Translations under genes and position numbers: made by a program | The notes under the pieces: model-generated | Told to the model about the DNA's origin: nothing | The model's input: only the letters and a program-made list of their open reading frames with translations | Databases searched by the model: none | Shown here: piece after piece, positions 1 to 9,679 of the stretch | Position numbering within the stretch: position 1 is the stretch's first letter | Layout: every line of letters starts with the position of its first letter | NCBI GenBank assembly: GCA_905178155.1 | Contig: CAJINV010000004.1 | Span: 2,564,228-2,628,227 of the forward strand | Reading direction: 5' to 3' | Source of the DNA: Amoebophrya sp. A120 | Lineage: Eukaryota; Sar; Dinophyceae; Syndiniales; Amoebophryaceae | DNA length: 64,000 nucleotides

Positions 1-1220
1 TAATCGTAGTAGCTCATGCCACTCATCAACATCTCCTCCTTGTCTCGCCTCAGCGCCCGCTCCTTCGCCTTTTTTTCCCGCAATTTCCTCGCGACGGTTT
101 CGCTCGCCAGCTGCGACTCCCGAGCGGGTAACACCCGCTTCGCCTTGCCGCGGGTGCACCAACTAATCCGGTCGTCGGACCCGAAACGTTTAGTCGCGGA
201 TTCCTTTTGCCGGAGGAGACTCTGCAACTGCGGCTGGTTTTTCACACGGTGGTAGTGGGGGAAAAAGGACTTCGCGGTGGTACTTTGTGGTTGTAGACCA
301 ACAGCACCGTGCTGTTCCTGTTGCTCGTCGTCAAGATGATCTACTCGTGCGGCGGAGTGTAGGTTCTGCGTCTCCTCCGATCGGTCAAAGGGGACAACGC
401 GGTCCGCGTGACTGCCGTGTTTACTCGTCGTCTTGTTCTTTGAGAAGTCCGAAGGGGACTTCATCTTACAACTACCCGTGAGTGCGTTTATTTGATGCTC
501 ATTTTCCTCCTGATCCTCTGCTCCCCCGCCTTGTTCCCCAAACCGCACCGCTTTGACCCCCGTATCTACTTCGGGATCATGACTTTTCGGTTGGTCTGTT
601 TGTTGAGCGGAAATGTTAATGTTTCCATCTTCCGCCTCCTCCTCGTGGAGTTGCGCAAACACCAATCGCATTTCCTCTTCCTTCCTCCGCAATCTCTCTT
701 TCTCCACTTCCGCAAACGCCACTGCGTCCGCAGACGCTAAAAGTGCTCCCTCCAGCGTCGCCGGGCCCTCGGTTAAAGACAACGCGTTCCAAATTTCCCG
801 CTTTTGCTCCGGCTCGGGCGATCTGGGGACGCGGTAGGTTTGATAGTGTGCCTTTCCTCTTGCGTCTTCGGCTTGCTGTTCTTTCGTTCGTTCCTCGCTT
901 TTATGTTTCGTAGTAGAGGTGGTGGATGAGGAAGCTGGAGCTGCCGAAGCGGAAGCTCCACCACCCACCGTTGTGGTACTGGAGCCTAGAACTCCTTCAG
1001 CTTTCGGCTTTTTGCCCATCTTGTTCGTGCGAAACACCTGGATTTCCGGGGTTTGGGGCTTCAACTTCTCGCGCAACCGGTCCGCGACTTGCACCCGGAT
1101 GGTCTGATCGCTGTCGTCCAGCCATTGCTGCCGCCGTAAGGCCGCGGCCTCTTTGGTCGTTATTGGCACGGTGGGTGAAGATGAGGCCGCCCCCGCGGGG
1201 GTAGTGGAGAAAGGCTTTAC
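1..1220 (-). CDS. Unknown charged coiled-coil protein, 3' part off the left edge
   Basis: An uninterrupted minus-strand frame of about 400 codons runs from near 1245 off the window edge. I do not recognise the family. The N-terminal part reads WLDDSDQTIRVQVADRLREK, a folded-looking stretch. It is followed by a Ser/Thr/Ala-rich linker, a Glu/Arg-rich segment (EVEKERLRKEEEMRL) and a very basic helical segment (ARKLREKKAKERALRRDKEE) near the left edge, ending MSGMSYYD. The start is unsure. A CAG/GTAAAG acceptor-like site lies at 1221-1222, just upstream of which the frame hits a stop (about 1248). Either a very short intron joins an ATG near 1275, or this is a trans-splice site and translation begins at an internal Met (about 1017). 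The stop codon lies outside the window. The next gene upstream ends only about 150 bp away on the same strand. Coding is supported by the long frame and charged composition only. Confidence 0.6.
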
Positions 1221-1373
1221 CTGGAGTGGTTGATGAAATATTTATACAGAGTGGGCGAATTCTTTCGTCATGTTGTTCGATCTAGTTACATTCGATCACT
1301 GTACTACATGGACGTGGGAGCAGGACCGCGACGAAATCAAAATTATGCACACAATGAGGTAAAAACACGGCAC

Positions 1374-4300
1374 CTAGAGGTGTTTTAGGCTACCGCTCTC
1401 CTTCCTTACCTCTCTTTTCCCGCCTCCAACAGCAGCACCCCCCGCTTCCGCCTCCCGCCACATCGCTTTCGACTGCTTCGCGCACCTCGGGGACCACGCT
1501 TCGGAATCCTTATTTGCCACCACGGGTGCTTTATTCGCCGTGGTGGAAACGTGCTGGGAAACTAAATTCAGCTTGCTGGACCGCTGTGCCTGCAATCTTT
1601 CAGCCATGTTCAGGTGATCCGAGTTAGTACCCCCTGCGCGCTGCTGGACGGGGCTGTTGCTACTGGCAGGAAAAAATGATGAGTCGTTATTTCCAGAAGT
1701 AGAACCTGTCGCTCTATGCGCCACATGGTCTAGCAAGTAATAATCCGCTTGCGCCGCGCTCGGCCGAAACGCTTCCCAGAAGAAGTTTCGTTGCGGTCGT
1801 TTTTCCGGCTCGTCGACGGGGTTCCCCTCGCCCTCGGCGGACGTAGCGGATTTTTCTTCCTCCCAAATCTCTTCGTACCGCGTCGGAACTTCGGCTTCGC
1901 TGATAAAGTTTTTTGGGCAGTGCACTTCACTCATTGAAATGCACAATTTCCGTAACGACAAGCTCACTGTCCTGATATACAAAATGCCATCGAAGTTGTA
2001 GAACAAGTGATTCTTACTTTTCCAAAGCCCTGCCAAATTCTCTCTCCGACACCTCCAACTGGCGTAATCGATTCGTCGCCAGCACTATCGCGCTCTTCCG
2101 CAATTTCCCCGAGAACGGACTCGGGCTGCCGGCGCTAGGCGTGCCGGAGGGGGAGGGGAACAAGCCCGCGGCCTGTCTCGTGGTCGGACTCAACATGGAG
2201 CTGCTCGCCGGGCTGAAAGGTGGCTCACCTCCGGATAATTGGTCCGAAGCTCCTCCGACAGACGTTCCGCTGAAGGCCTGATGCATCCCGGTGACACTTG
2301 GCTCTCCGGTCGTCGACACGGTGGGGGACGCTGAGAGAGACGATGCTGCCGCACCTCCGATAAGTTTCGCTGGAGACGACACGACAGATGAACCACCACT
2401 GCCATCCTGCTCCTGCGCGACCACGGCTTGTTGCTGCGCAATTTTGCCAAACGCGATGTCCAGGGCGTGTTTGCGCTGCCACACCATCTCCGAGTCCAGC
2501 GGCGCATCGCGGAACCGGGTGACCCCCGGAATCCCCCAAATCCACTCGCTTTCGCTCTTGGGCTGCAGCGCCGAGAAGGTGTTGTCGCCGGTGCCGAGGT
2601 TGATCGTCAGGTCATCGCCGGGGAGCTCTTATCCTGTGCAAAAGTATCGCACTCGTATTGCGATCGTGCATTACAAACAAGGTCCGAGCACGGGGGCTGG
2701 GGCCCCCGTGCGGAGACCTTGCATCTTTGGAGGGTATTGGGCGGCCCGGGCAGTTTCCGAGGCCGGGCGGGCTTGCTCCTCGCGACATTTGAGCGCAGCG
2801 GCCGCAACGGGGACGCGCGTCGCGAAGTATACAAATGGCCACTGATTGCTGCGCCACCCCCAGCGGCCTACCACATAGGGCGCCCAAGGGGTGGCGCGTT
2901 CCCTTGCATGCACATGCAGGACTTCGGCACCGGCCGGACCCCTGCAAGCTGATGGCAGGCGTTTGGAAGTCGGCGCCGGACCAATGGGCGCCGCTGCCTG
3001 GCGGCCTTACTTGTAGTTGTGGAGAGAGCGAAGCTGCTGGCGGCCTAACTTCTAAAAGCCGGCGGCGCGCCTGCGGAAGGAAGCTGCCCCCAGCCTCACG
3101 GAAGTCATCGCCCGGCTTTTGGTCCATAGGCCTGGATCTTACTTACTTAGGAAGCCCGCACCGGCCGGAAAGGCAGCGAAATTCTCTACCACGAGAAACA
3201 GCCCGGCAAGGCTGGGCCGCTTTGCTTGTTTCTGACTGGATGGCTTGCGAAAAGTGTCCGCGCGACGCAGCTTGCTTCCTCGGCGCTTTTTAACCACGAG
3301 CGACGTCCCGGCCTGCCTGGGCCTTTTCGTGTGTTTCTGGTTTGCGAAATTGGCCGCGCGTGCGCCGCAGCTTTCTCGGCCTTTCTCTGCCACAAGAAAC
3401 AACCCGACCAGATTGGGCCTCTTTGCGTGCTGCGTGCGTGCCGGTTTGCGAAATGGTGGCTGGGTGCCGCGCGGCGCAGCTCCCTCGGCACTTTTTTACC
3501 ACAGGAAACCGCCCGGCCAGACTGGACCTCTTTGCGTGCTTCTGGTTTGCGAAAGTGGTCGCGCGGCGCAGCTTCCTCGGCATTTTCCTAGCACGAGAAA
3601 CAACCCGGCCAGACTGGGCCTGCTTGCGTGTATGTTGTCGGAATGCGGAAAGTGCTCGCGCGACGCAGCTCTTCCGGCACTTTTTTACCAACCACGAGAA
3701 ACAGCCCGGCCAGCCTGGGCCTTTTTGTTTGTTTCTGGTTTGCGAAAAGTGTCCGCGCGACGCAACACGCTTGGCACTTTTTTACAACGGGAAACAGCCT
3801 CGCCAGGCTGGACCTTTTTGCGTGTTGTCGGTTTGCGAAAAGTGCCCAAGCGAGGCGGTTTTTCCGGCACTTTTTTATCATGGGGAACAGCCTCACCAGA
3901 CTCGGCCCGTTTGCGTGTTCTCGGTTTGCGAAAAGTGCCCGCGCGACGCAGTTGGCCCGGCACTTTTTTACCACGAGAAACAGCCCGCCAGTCGGGGCCT
4001 CTTTGCGTCGTGTCGGTTTGCGAAAAGTGCCCGCGCGGCGCAGTTTGTCCGGCACTTTTTTACCACGAGAAACAGCCCCGCCAGACTGGGCCTCTTACTT
4101 TGCGTGTTGTCGGTTTGCGAAAATTGCCCGCGTGGCGCAGTTTGCCCGGCACTTTTTTACCACGGGAGAAAGCCTCGCCAGACTGGGCCCTTTTGCGTGT
4201 TGTCGGTTTGCGAAAAGTGCCCGCGCGGCGCAGTTTGCCCGGCACTTTTTTACCACGAGAAGCAAACAGCCGTGCCAGGCGGGGCCTTTTTGCGTGTTGT

Positions 4301-7300
4301 CGGTTTGCGAAAAGTTCCCGCGCGACGCAGTTTGTCCGGCACTTTTTTACCATGAGAAACAGCCTCGCCAGACTGGGCCTCTTTGCGTGTTGTCGGTTTG
4401 CGAAAAATGCCCGCGCGACACAGTTTGTCCGGAATTTTTTTACCGCGGGAAACTGCCTCGCCAGACTGGGCCTCTTTGTTTTCGTGGTGTCGGTTTGCGA
4501 AAAGTGCCCGCGCGACGCAGTTTGCCCGCCACTTTTTTACCACGAGAAACAGCCGCGCCAGACTGGGCCTCTTTGCGCGTTGTCGGCTTGCGAAAAATGC
4601 CCGCGCGACGCAGTTTGCCCGCCACTTTTTTACCACGAGAAACAGCCGCGCCGGACTGGAACGCTTTGCGCGTTGTCGGTTTGCGAAAAGTTCCCGCGCG
4701 ACGCAGTTTGTCCGGCACTTTTTTACCACGGGAAACAGCCTCGCCAGACTGGGCCTCTTTGCGTGTTGTCGGTTTGCGAAAAGTGCCCGCGCGGCGCAGT
4801 TTGTCCGGCACTTTTTTACCACGGGAAACAGCCTCACCAACCTGGACCTCTTTGCGTGTTGTCGGTTTGCGAAAAGTGCCCGCGCGACGCAGTTCGTCCG
4901 GCACTCTTTTACCACGAGAAACAGCCGCGCCAGCCTGGGCCTCTTTGCGTGTTGATTGTCGGCTTGCGAAAAGTGCCCGCGCGACGCAGTTTGCCCGGCA
5001 CTTTTTTACCACGAGAAACAGCCCGCCAGCCTGGACCTCTTTGCGTGTTGCCGGTTTGCGAAAAGTGCCCGCGCGACGCAGTTGCCCCGGCACTTTTTTA
5101 CCACGAGAAACAGCTTCGCCAGACTGGACTTCTTTGTGTGTTGTCGGTTTGCGAAAAGTGCCCGCGCGGCGCAGTTTGCCCGGTACTTTTTTACCACGAG
5201 AAACAGCCAGCCAGGCGGGACCTTTTTGCGTGTTGCCGGTTTGCGAAAAGCGCCCGCGCGACGCAGTTCGCCCGGCACTTTTTTACCACGGGAAACAGCC
5301 GCGCCAGACTGGGCCTTTTTGCGTGGTGTCGGTTTGCGAAAAGTGCCCGCGCGACGCAGTTTGCCCGGCACTTTTTTACCACGGGAAACAGCCTCGCCAG
5401 AGTGGGCCTCTTTGCGTGTTGTCGGTTTGCGAAAAATGCCCGCGCGACGCAGTTTGCCCGGCACTTTTTTACCACGGGAGACAGCCCCGCCAGGCTGGGC
5501 CTTTTTGCGTGGTGTCGGTCTGCGAAAAGTGCCCGCGCGACGCAGTTTGCCCGGCACTTTTTTACCACGGGAAACAGCCTCGCCAGACTGGGCCTTTTTG
5601 CGTGTTGTCGGTTTGCGAAAAGTGCCCGCGCGACGCAGTTTGCCCGGCACTTTTTTACCACGGGAAACAGCCTCGCCAGACTGGGCCTTTTTGCGTGTTG
5701 TCGGTTTGCGAAAAGTGCCCGCGCGACGCAGTTTGCCCGGCACTTTTTTACCACGGGAAACAGCCTCGCCAGACTGGGCCTTTTTGCGTGTTGTCGGTTT
5801 GCGAAAAGTGCCCGCGCGACGCAGTTTGCCCGGCACTTTTTTACCACGGGAAACAGCCTCGCCAGACTGGGCCTTTTTGCGTGTTGTCGGTTTGCGAAAA
5901 GTGCCCGCGCGACGCAGTTTGCCCGGCACTTTTTTACCACGGGAAACAGCCTCGCCAGACTGGGCCTTTTTGCGTGTTGTCGGTTTGCGAAAAGTGCCCG
6001 CGCGACGCAGTTTGCCCGGCACTTTTTTACCACGGGAAACAGCCTCGCCAGACTGGGCCTTTTTGCGTGTTGTCGGTTTGCGAAAAGTGCCCGCGCGACG
6101 CAGTTTGCCCGGCACTTTTTTACCACGGGAAACAGCCTCGCCAGACTGGGCCTTTTTGCGTGTTGTCGGTTTGCGAAAAGTGCCCGCGCGACGCAGTTCG
6201 TCCGGCACTTTTTTACCACGAGAAACAGCCGCGCCAGCCTGGGCCTCTTTGCGTGTTGTCGGTTTGCGAAAAGTACCCGCGCGGCGCAGTTTGCCCGGCA
6301 CTTTTTTACCACGAGAAACAACCCGCCAGACCGGACCTCTTTGCGTGTTGCCGGTTTGCGAAAAGTGCCCGCGCGACGCAGTTGCCCCGGCACTTTTTTA
6401 CCACCCGAAACAGCTTCGCCAGCCTGGACCTCTTTGCGTGTTGTCGGTTTGCGAAAAGTGCCCGCGCGACGCAGTTTGCCCGGTACTTTTTTACCACGAG
6501 AAACAGCCCGCCAGGCGGGGACTTTTTGCGTGTTGTCGGTTTGCGAAAAGTGCCCGCGCAACGCAGTTTGCCCGGCGCTTTTTTACCACAGGAAACAGCC
6601 TCGCCAGACTGGGCCTTTTTGCGTGGTGTCGGTTTGCGAAAAGTGCCCGCGCGACGCAGTTTGCCCGGCACTTTGTTACCAACCACGGGAAACAGCCCCG
6701 CCAGACTGGGCCTTCTTGCGTGGTGTCGGTTTACGAAAAGTGCCCGCGCGACGCAGTTCGCCCGGCACTTTTTTACCATCCACGGGAAACAGTCTCGCCA
6801 GACTGGGCCTTTTTGCCTGCGTATTGTCGGTTTGCGAAAAATGCCCGCGCGCCGCAGTTTGCCCGGCACTTTTTTACCACGAGCAACAGCCTCGCCAGAC
6901 TGGGCCTTTCTGCGTGTTGTCGGTCTGCGAAAAGTGCCCGCGCGACGCAGTTTGCCCGGCACTTTTTTACCACGGGAAACAGCCTCGCCAGACTGGGCCT
7001 CTTTGTTTGTTGTCGGTTTGCGAAAAATGCCCGCGCGGCGCAGTTTGCCCGGCACTGTTTTACCACGAGAGACAGCCTCGCCAGATTGGGCCGCTTTGTT
7101 TGCGTGTTTCTGTTTTGCGAAAGTGGTCGCGCGACGCAGCTTGCTCGGCATTTTTCTACAACGAGAAGCAGCCCGGCCAGCCTGGGCCTTTTTGCGTGTT
7201 ACCGGTTTGCGAAAAGTGCCCGCGCGGCGCAGTTTTTCCGGCACTTTTTTACCACGGGAAACAGCCTCACCAGACTGGGCCCCTTTGCGCGTTTCTGTTT

Positions 7301-8600
7301 TCTTTGCGAAGGTGGTCGCGCGAAGCAGCTTCCTCGGCATTTTTCTACCACGAGAAACAATCCGGCCGGACTGGGCCCCATTGCGTGTTTCTGGTTTGCG
7401 AAAAATGTCCGCGCGGCGCACCTTTTCCGGCACTTTTTCACCACGAGAAACAACCCGGCCAGGCTGGGCCTTCTTGCGTGTTTCCGGTGTGAGAAAAGTG
7501 TCCGCGCGGCGCAACCTTCTCGGCACTTTTCATTCTACCACGAGAAACAACCCGGCCAGGCCGGGCCTTTTTGCATGTGTCTGGTTTGCGAAAAGTGCCC
7601 GCGCGCCGCGGCTTTCTCACGAATTTCCTTCCGCGAGAAACAGCCCGGCAAGACTGGTTCTCTCCAGTGCCCTTCTCTGGTTTGCGAACTGCGTCCGCCC
7701 GGCGCAGTTTTTTCGGCACTTTTTTACCACGAGAAGCCGCCCGGCCCAGCTGCGCAGGCCAGGCCCTTGGGAAGTAGAGGCCGCCGTGCTTTGCGTTTTA
7801 TGGTCGTCGTGGTTCTTTGTGTTTGATGATCAAGAGCTGCGCGAGCTGGAAGGGGACTGGAAGCATCCAACTTGTGATGGATCATGCAAAAGATGGATCA
7901 TGCAAAATATGCATGACAAAAGTGGGCTTATACAAAACACGCGCGACAAAGTGGATCATGCAAGACATGGGCGGCAAAGTAGTGCGCATCATAGTGGATC
8001 ATGCAAAATATGCATGACAAAGTTGGGCGCTTCCAGACCCAGACAGATTCGCAAATGATATCGCATCGGCTGGAGTCGGGTAGAGTCGGGAAAGGTCGCT
8101 TTGCCTTTCCCGAGCTATTTACCCGACTTTACCCGACTCAAAACCTACCCTGGACCCGACTTTTACCCGACTCCTCACCCGACTCCACAGCTCGTGTTTG
8201 TTTTTTTCCCCGAGCTGTATCGGTCGGCTGAGGAGTCGGGTTGAGTCGGTTCCTGGGTCGGTTCCTGGGTAGGCTGTACCCCCCCCCCTCTTAAATCCAC
8301 TGTCCCCTCGTGTTACCTACCCCGGAACCTACCCTGGAACCTACCCTGGAACCAGGGTAGGAATGCCAATTTTGGCTAGTTGCTGCAGTTTCAATAGTAA
8401 TATTTTTCTTAAGGTAAATCAGCATGACAAATTTTATTTCTCGTGCTGAGGAAATTTGTAATGCATTTATACAAGTCCGATACTTTTGCAATGCATAGCT
8501 CTAAGAAAACCGATTCTGATTCGTTTGCCTCCTGTTGCCGCTTCTTCGCGGCCCGGCGCTCGGCGCGCCGGTCCCGCTTGCGATCGGGTTTGCTCGACAT
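1374..8600 (-). CDS. Unknown 421-residue protein; intron 1 is a 5.9 kb invaded introner
   Basis: Three exons: 8600-8498, 2629-2018 and 1929-1374. Exon 1 starts at an ATG in good context and encodes a basic leader (MSSKPDRKRDRRAERRAAKK). Intron 1 is element 2630-8497 with TSD GCTCT on both sides (plus strand). Removing it plus one TSD joins FLE to LPGDDLTINLG in frame. Intron 2 (1930-2017, 88 bp) is a normal GT-AG intron. Total coding length is 1266 nt, so 421 residues and a stop. The middle has a Trp-rich piece (SESEWIWGIPGVTRF) and then Ser/Gly/Ala-rich low complexity. The C-terminal third contains PTRYEEIWEEE and RNFFWEAFRPS. No family was recognised and no signal peptide or membrane segment is visible. 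The joined model is well supported by TSD and frame, but the function is unknown. Confidence 0.7.
3170..7765. repeat. 93-bp tandem satellite, about 49 units
   Basis: The unit is 93 bp (31 codons). Landmarks in each unit are GCGCGACGCAG, CCGGCACTTTTTTACCACG, GAAACAGCC and GGTTTGCGAAAAGTG. Copies in the core (about 5535-6190) are near-identical, and copies toward both ends are increasingly diverged, as expected for unequal exchange. Because 93 is divisible by three and the unit is poor in stops, all three plus frames and parts of the minus frames stay open for 1-4 kb, giving spurious ORFs above 1400 codons. It lies inside an intron of a minus-strand gene, so I interpret it as a non-coding satellite. 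Confidence 0.9.
7870..8060. repeat. Family B introner remnant with small tandem repeats
   Basis: About three imperfect repeats of GTGGATCATGCAA...GCATGACAAA end in CTTCCAGACCCAGACAGATT...GATA, the characteristic right end of family B introners. No left end was found, so it is a truncated copy inside the satellite-bearing insert. Confidence 0.65.
8060..8370. repeat. Cluster of CCCGACT / AGTCGGG and CCTACCC motifs
   Basis: Short 7-8 bp words, ACCCGACT and its complement, recur a dozen or so times in both orientations. They are followed by tandem GGAACCTACCCT-type repeats and a poly-C run at about 8280. The cluster can form several hairpins. It lies inside the insert that splits introner 2630-8497. 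Confidence 0.75.
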
Positions 8601-9679
8601 GGTGCGGTGGCGGGCTGAGGAGAAACGACCTGGCACTTGATGTGTGTAGAAGTTACTAGTGCCGCCTCCGCGCTAATGTAATACTAACTTTCATATGATA
8701 ATGATGGTAAACGTAAAATCGTTGCAAGTCAAAATTTGAATTTGAAAGACAAATCGAAATCGCCTTCTTGGCAACCAAAACAGGAAAGTCAGGTACGTAG
8801 GTGCAGGACGATTATTCAGTTTCATCGACTTATTGATTTACCCAAACACCAGACCATGACCAGCACGACGCGTATGAAAACTTACCGACATAAATTTTTT
8901 TCATTTGATTACTTATAGCGGCGATTGCCGAGCATCAGCATCCATAGCAAGGAGTCGCGCTGCACGACTTCCCGAAAAAAAAAAAAGGCAACGACAGCAA
9001 ATCTTACGACCGACTAAACCTGCATGCGCACAAAGAAAACAAAAAAGGAATGACGACGCCAGCTCTCCGCATTATCTCTTCCAGTAGTGCCGCTCGTGCT
9101 ACAACACAAAAAGTCACGATAGCGAACGAAAAAAATGCTTGTGGATGTTTCATTTAGGTTTTCCCATCGTCGATCCTCCATCGTCTTCCATGTTGTTGGA
9201 AATCTTTAGATGCGGTAAAAAGATTCAGATATATCTGTAGAAGAACTATCTAAAGCGACTCAACGCACAAAGGAACATACCATAGAAAAATCGCACAGAA
9301 CAACGGCACCAATCGATGCATCACCATCTGTTTCAGTTGACTACATCACTGAGACACAGAGATTTTTGTTTTCAGCTTCCGCCGCGGCCTCGTACGTTTG
9401 TAGGTATTTGTTGATGAAACTGAGGATCCGGATCTGCGGACGCAGCAGCAGATCAGCGGGAAATCAAGGAACTCCTTGTTTTTCTGAAACTGAAGATGTT
9501 ACTAATGACCAGCACTATCATTTCACAGGCGTGCCTCTGGCTGCAGTGCAGAAGCGGAATAAGAGATCACTGTGTTGTAGGTGGAAAGGCTAGATCACTT
9601 TAATTTAGTATCACAACCACGGCGCTGACGTTGTAGCTTCGTACTCTAAACCCTAAACCCTAAACCCAACCCAGAGCTG
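8601..9679. other. Intergenic region with three telomere-type repeats at its upper end
   Basis: This region lies between the start of the gene at 8600 and the stop of the nucleotidyltransferase gene at 9680. It is AT-richer than the genes and has only short unconvincing ORFs. It presumably holds the promoter of the 8600 gene and the 3' end of the upstream gene. No specific motif was assigned apart from the telomere-type repeats at 9647-9667. Confidence 0.5.
9647..9667 (-). repeat. Interstitial telomere-type repeat, three TTTAGGG units
   Basis: Three perfect tandem TAAACCC units (TTTAGGG on minus) lie 13 bp past the stop codon of the nucleotidyltransferase gene, so they are probably in its 3' UTR. 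TTTAGGG-type telomeres are known from dinoflagellates and plants. Three units is short and could be chance or a healed break. Confidence 0.8.

Larger units (their letters stand above)
2630..8497. mobile_element. Introner family A, invaded by a 5.7 kb insert
   Basis: The left end TATCCTGTGCAAAAGTATCG (2630) and right end CGATACTTTTGC-like/AATGCATA (8497) are the two halves of a family A element. The internal GCATTACAAA piece is near 2670 and TTTGTAATGC near 8455. The 5-bp TSD GCTCT lies at 2625-2629 and 8498-8502. Between the halves lie about 5.7 kb: GC-rich DNA, the 93-bp satellite, a family B introner remnant and a CCCGACT-rich cluster. It forms intron 1 of the gene at 1374-8600. Confidence 0.85.

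Noticed and set aside
3245-8058. Giant ORFs of 956 to 1476 codons on the plus strand
   Set aside because: They are frame-independent readings of the 93-bp satellite inside an intron; three plus frames and several minus frames are equally open, and no start context or domain supports any of them.
8340-8385. Spliced-leader-like sequence (CCAATTTTGGCTAG)
   Set aside because: It resembles part of the dinoflagellate spliced leader (CCATTTTGGCTCAAG) but differs at several positions and lacks a donor site after it.
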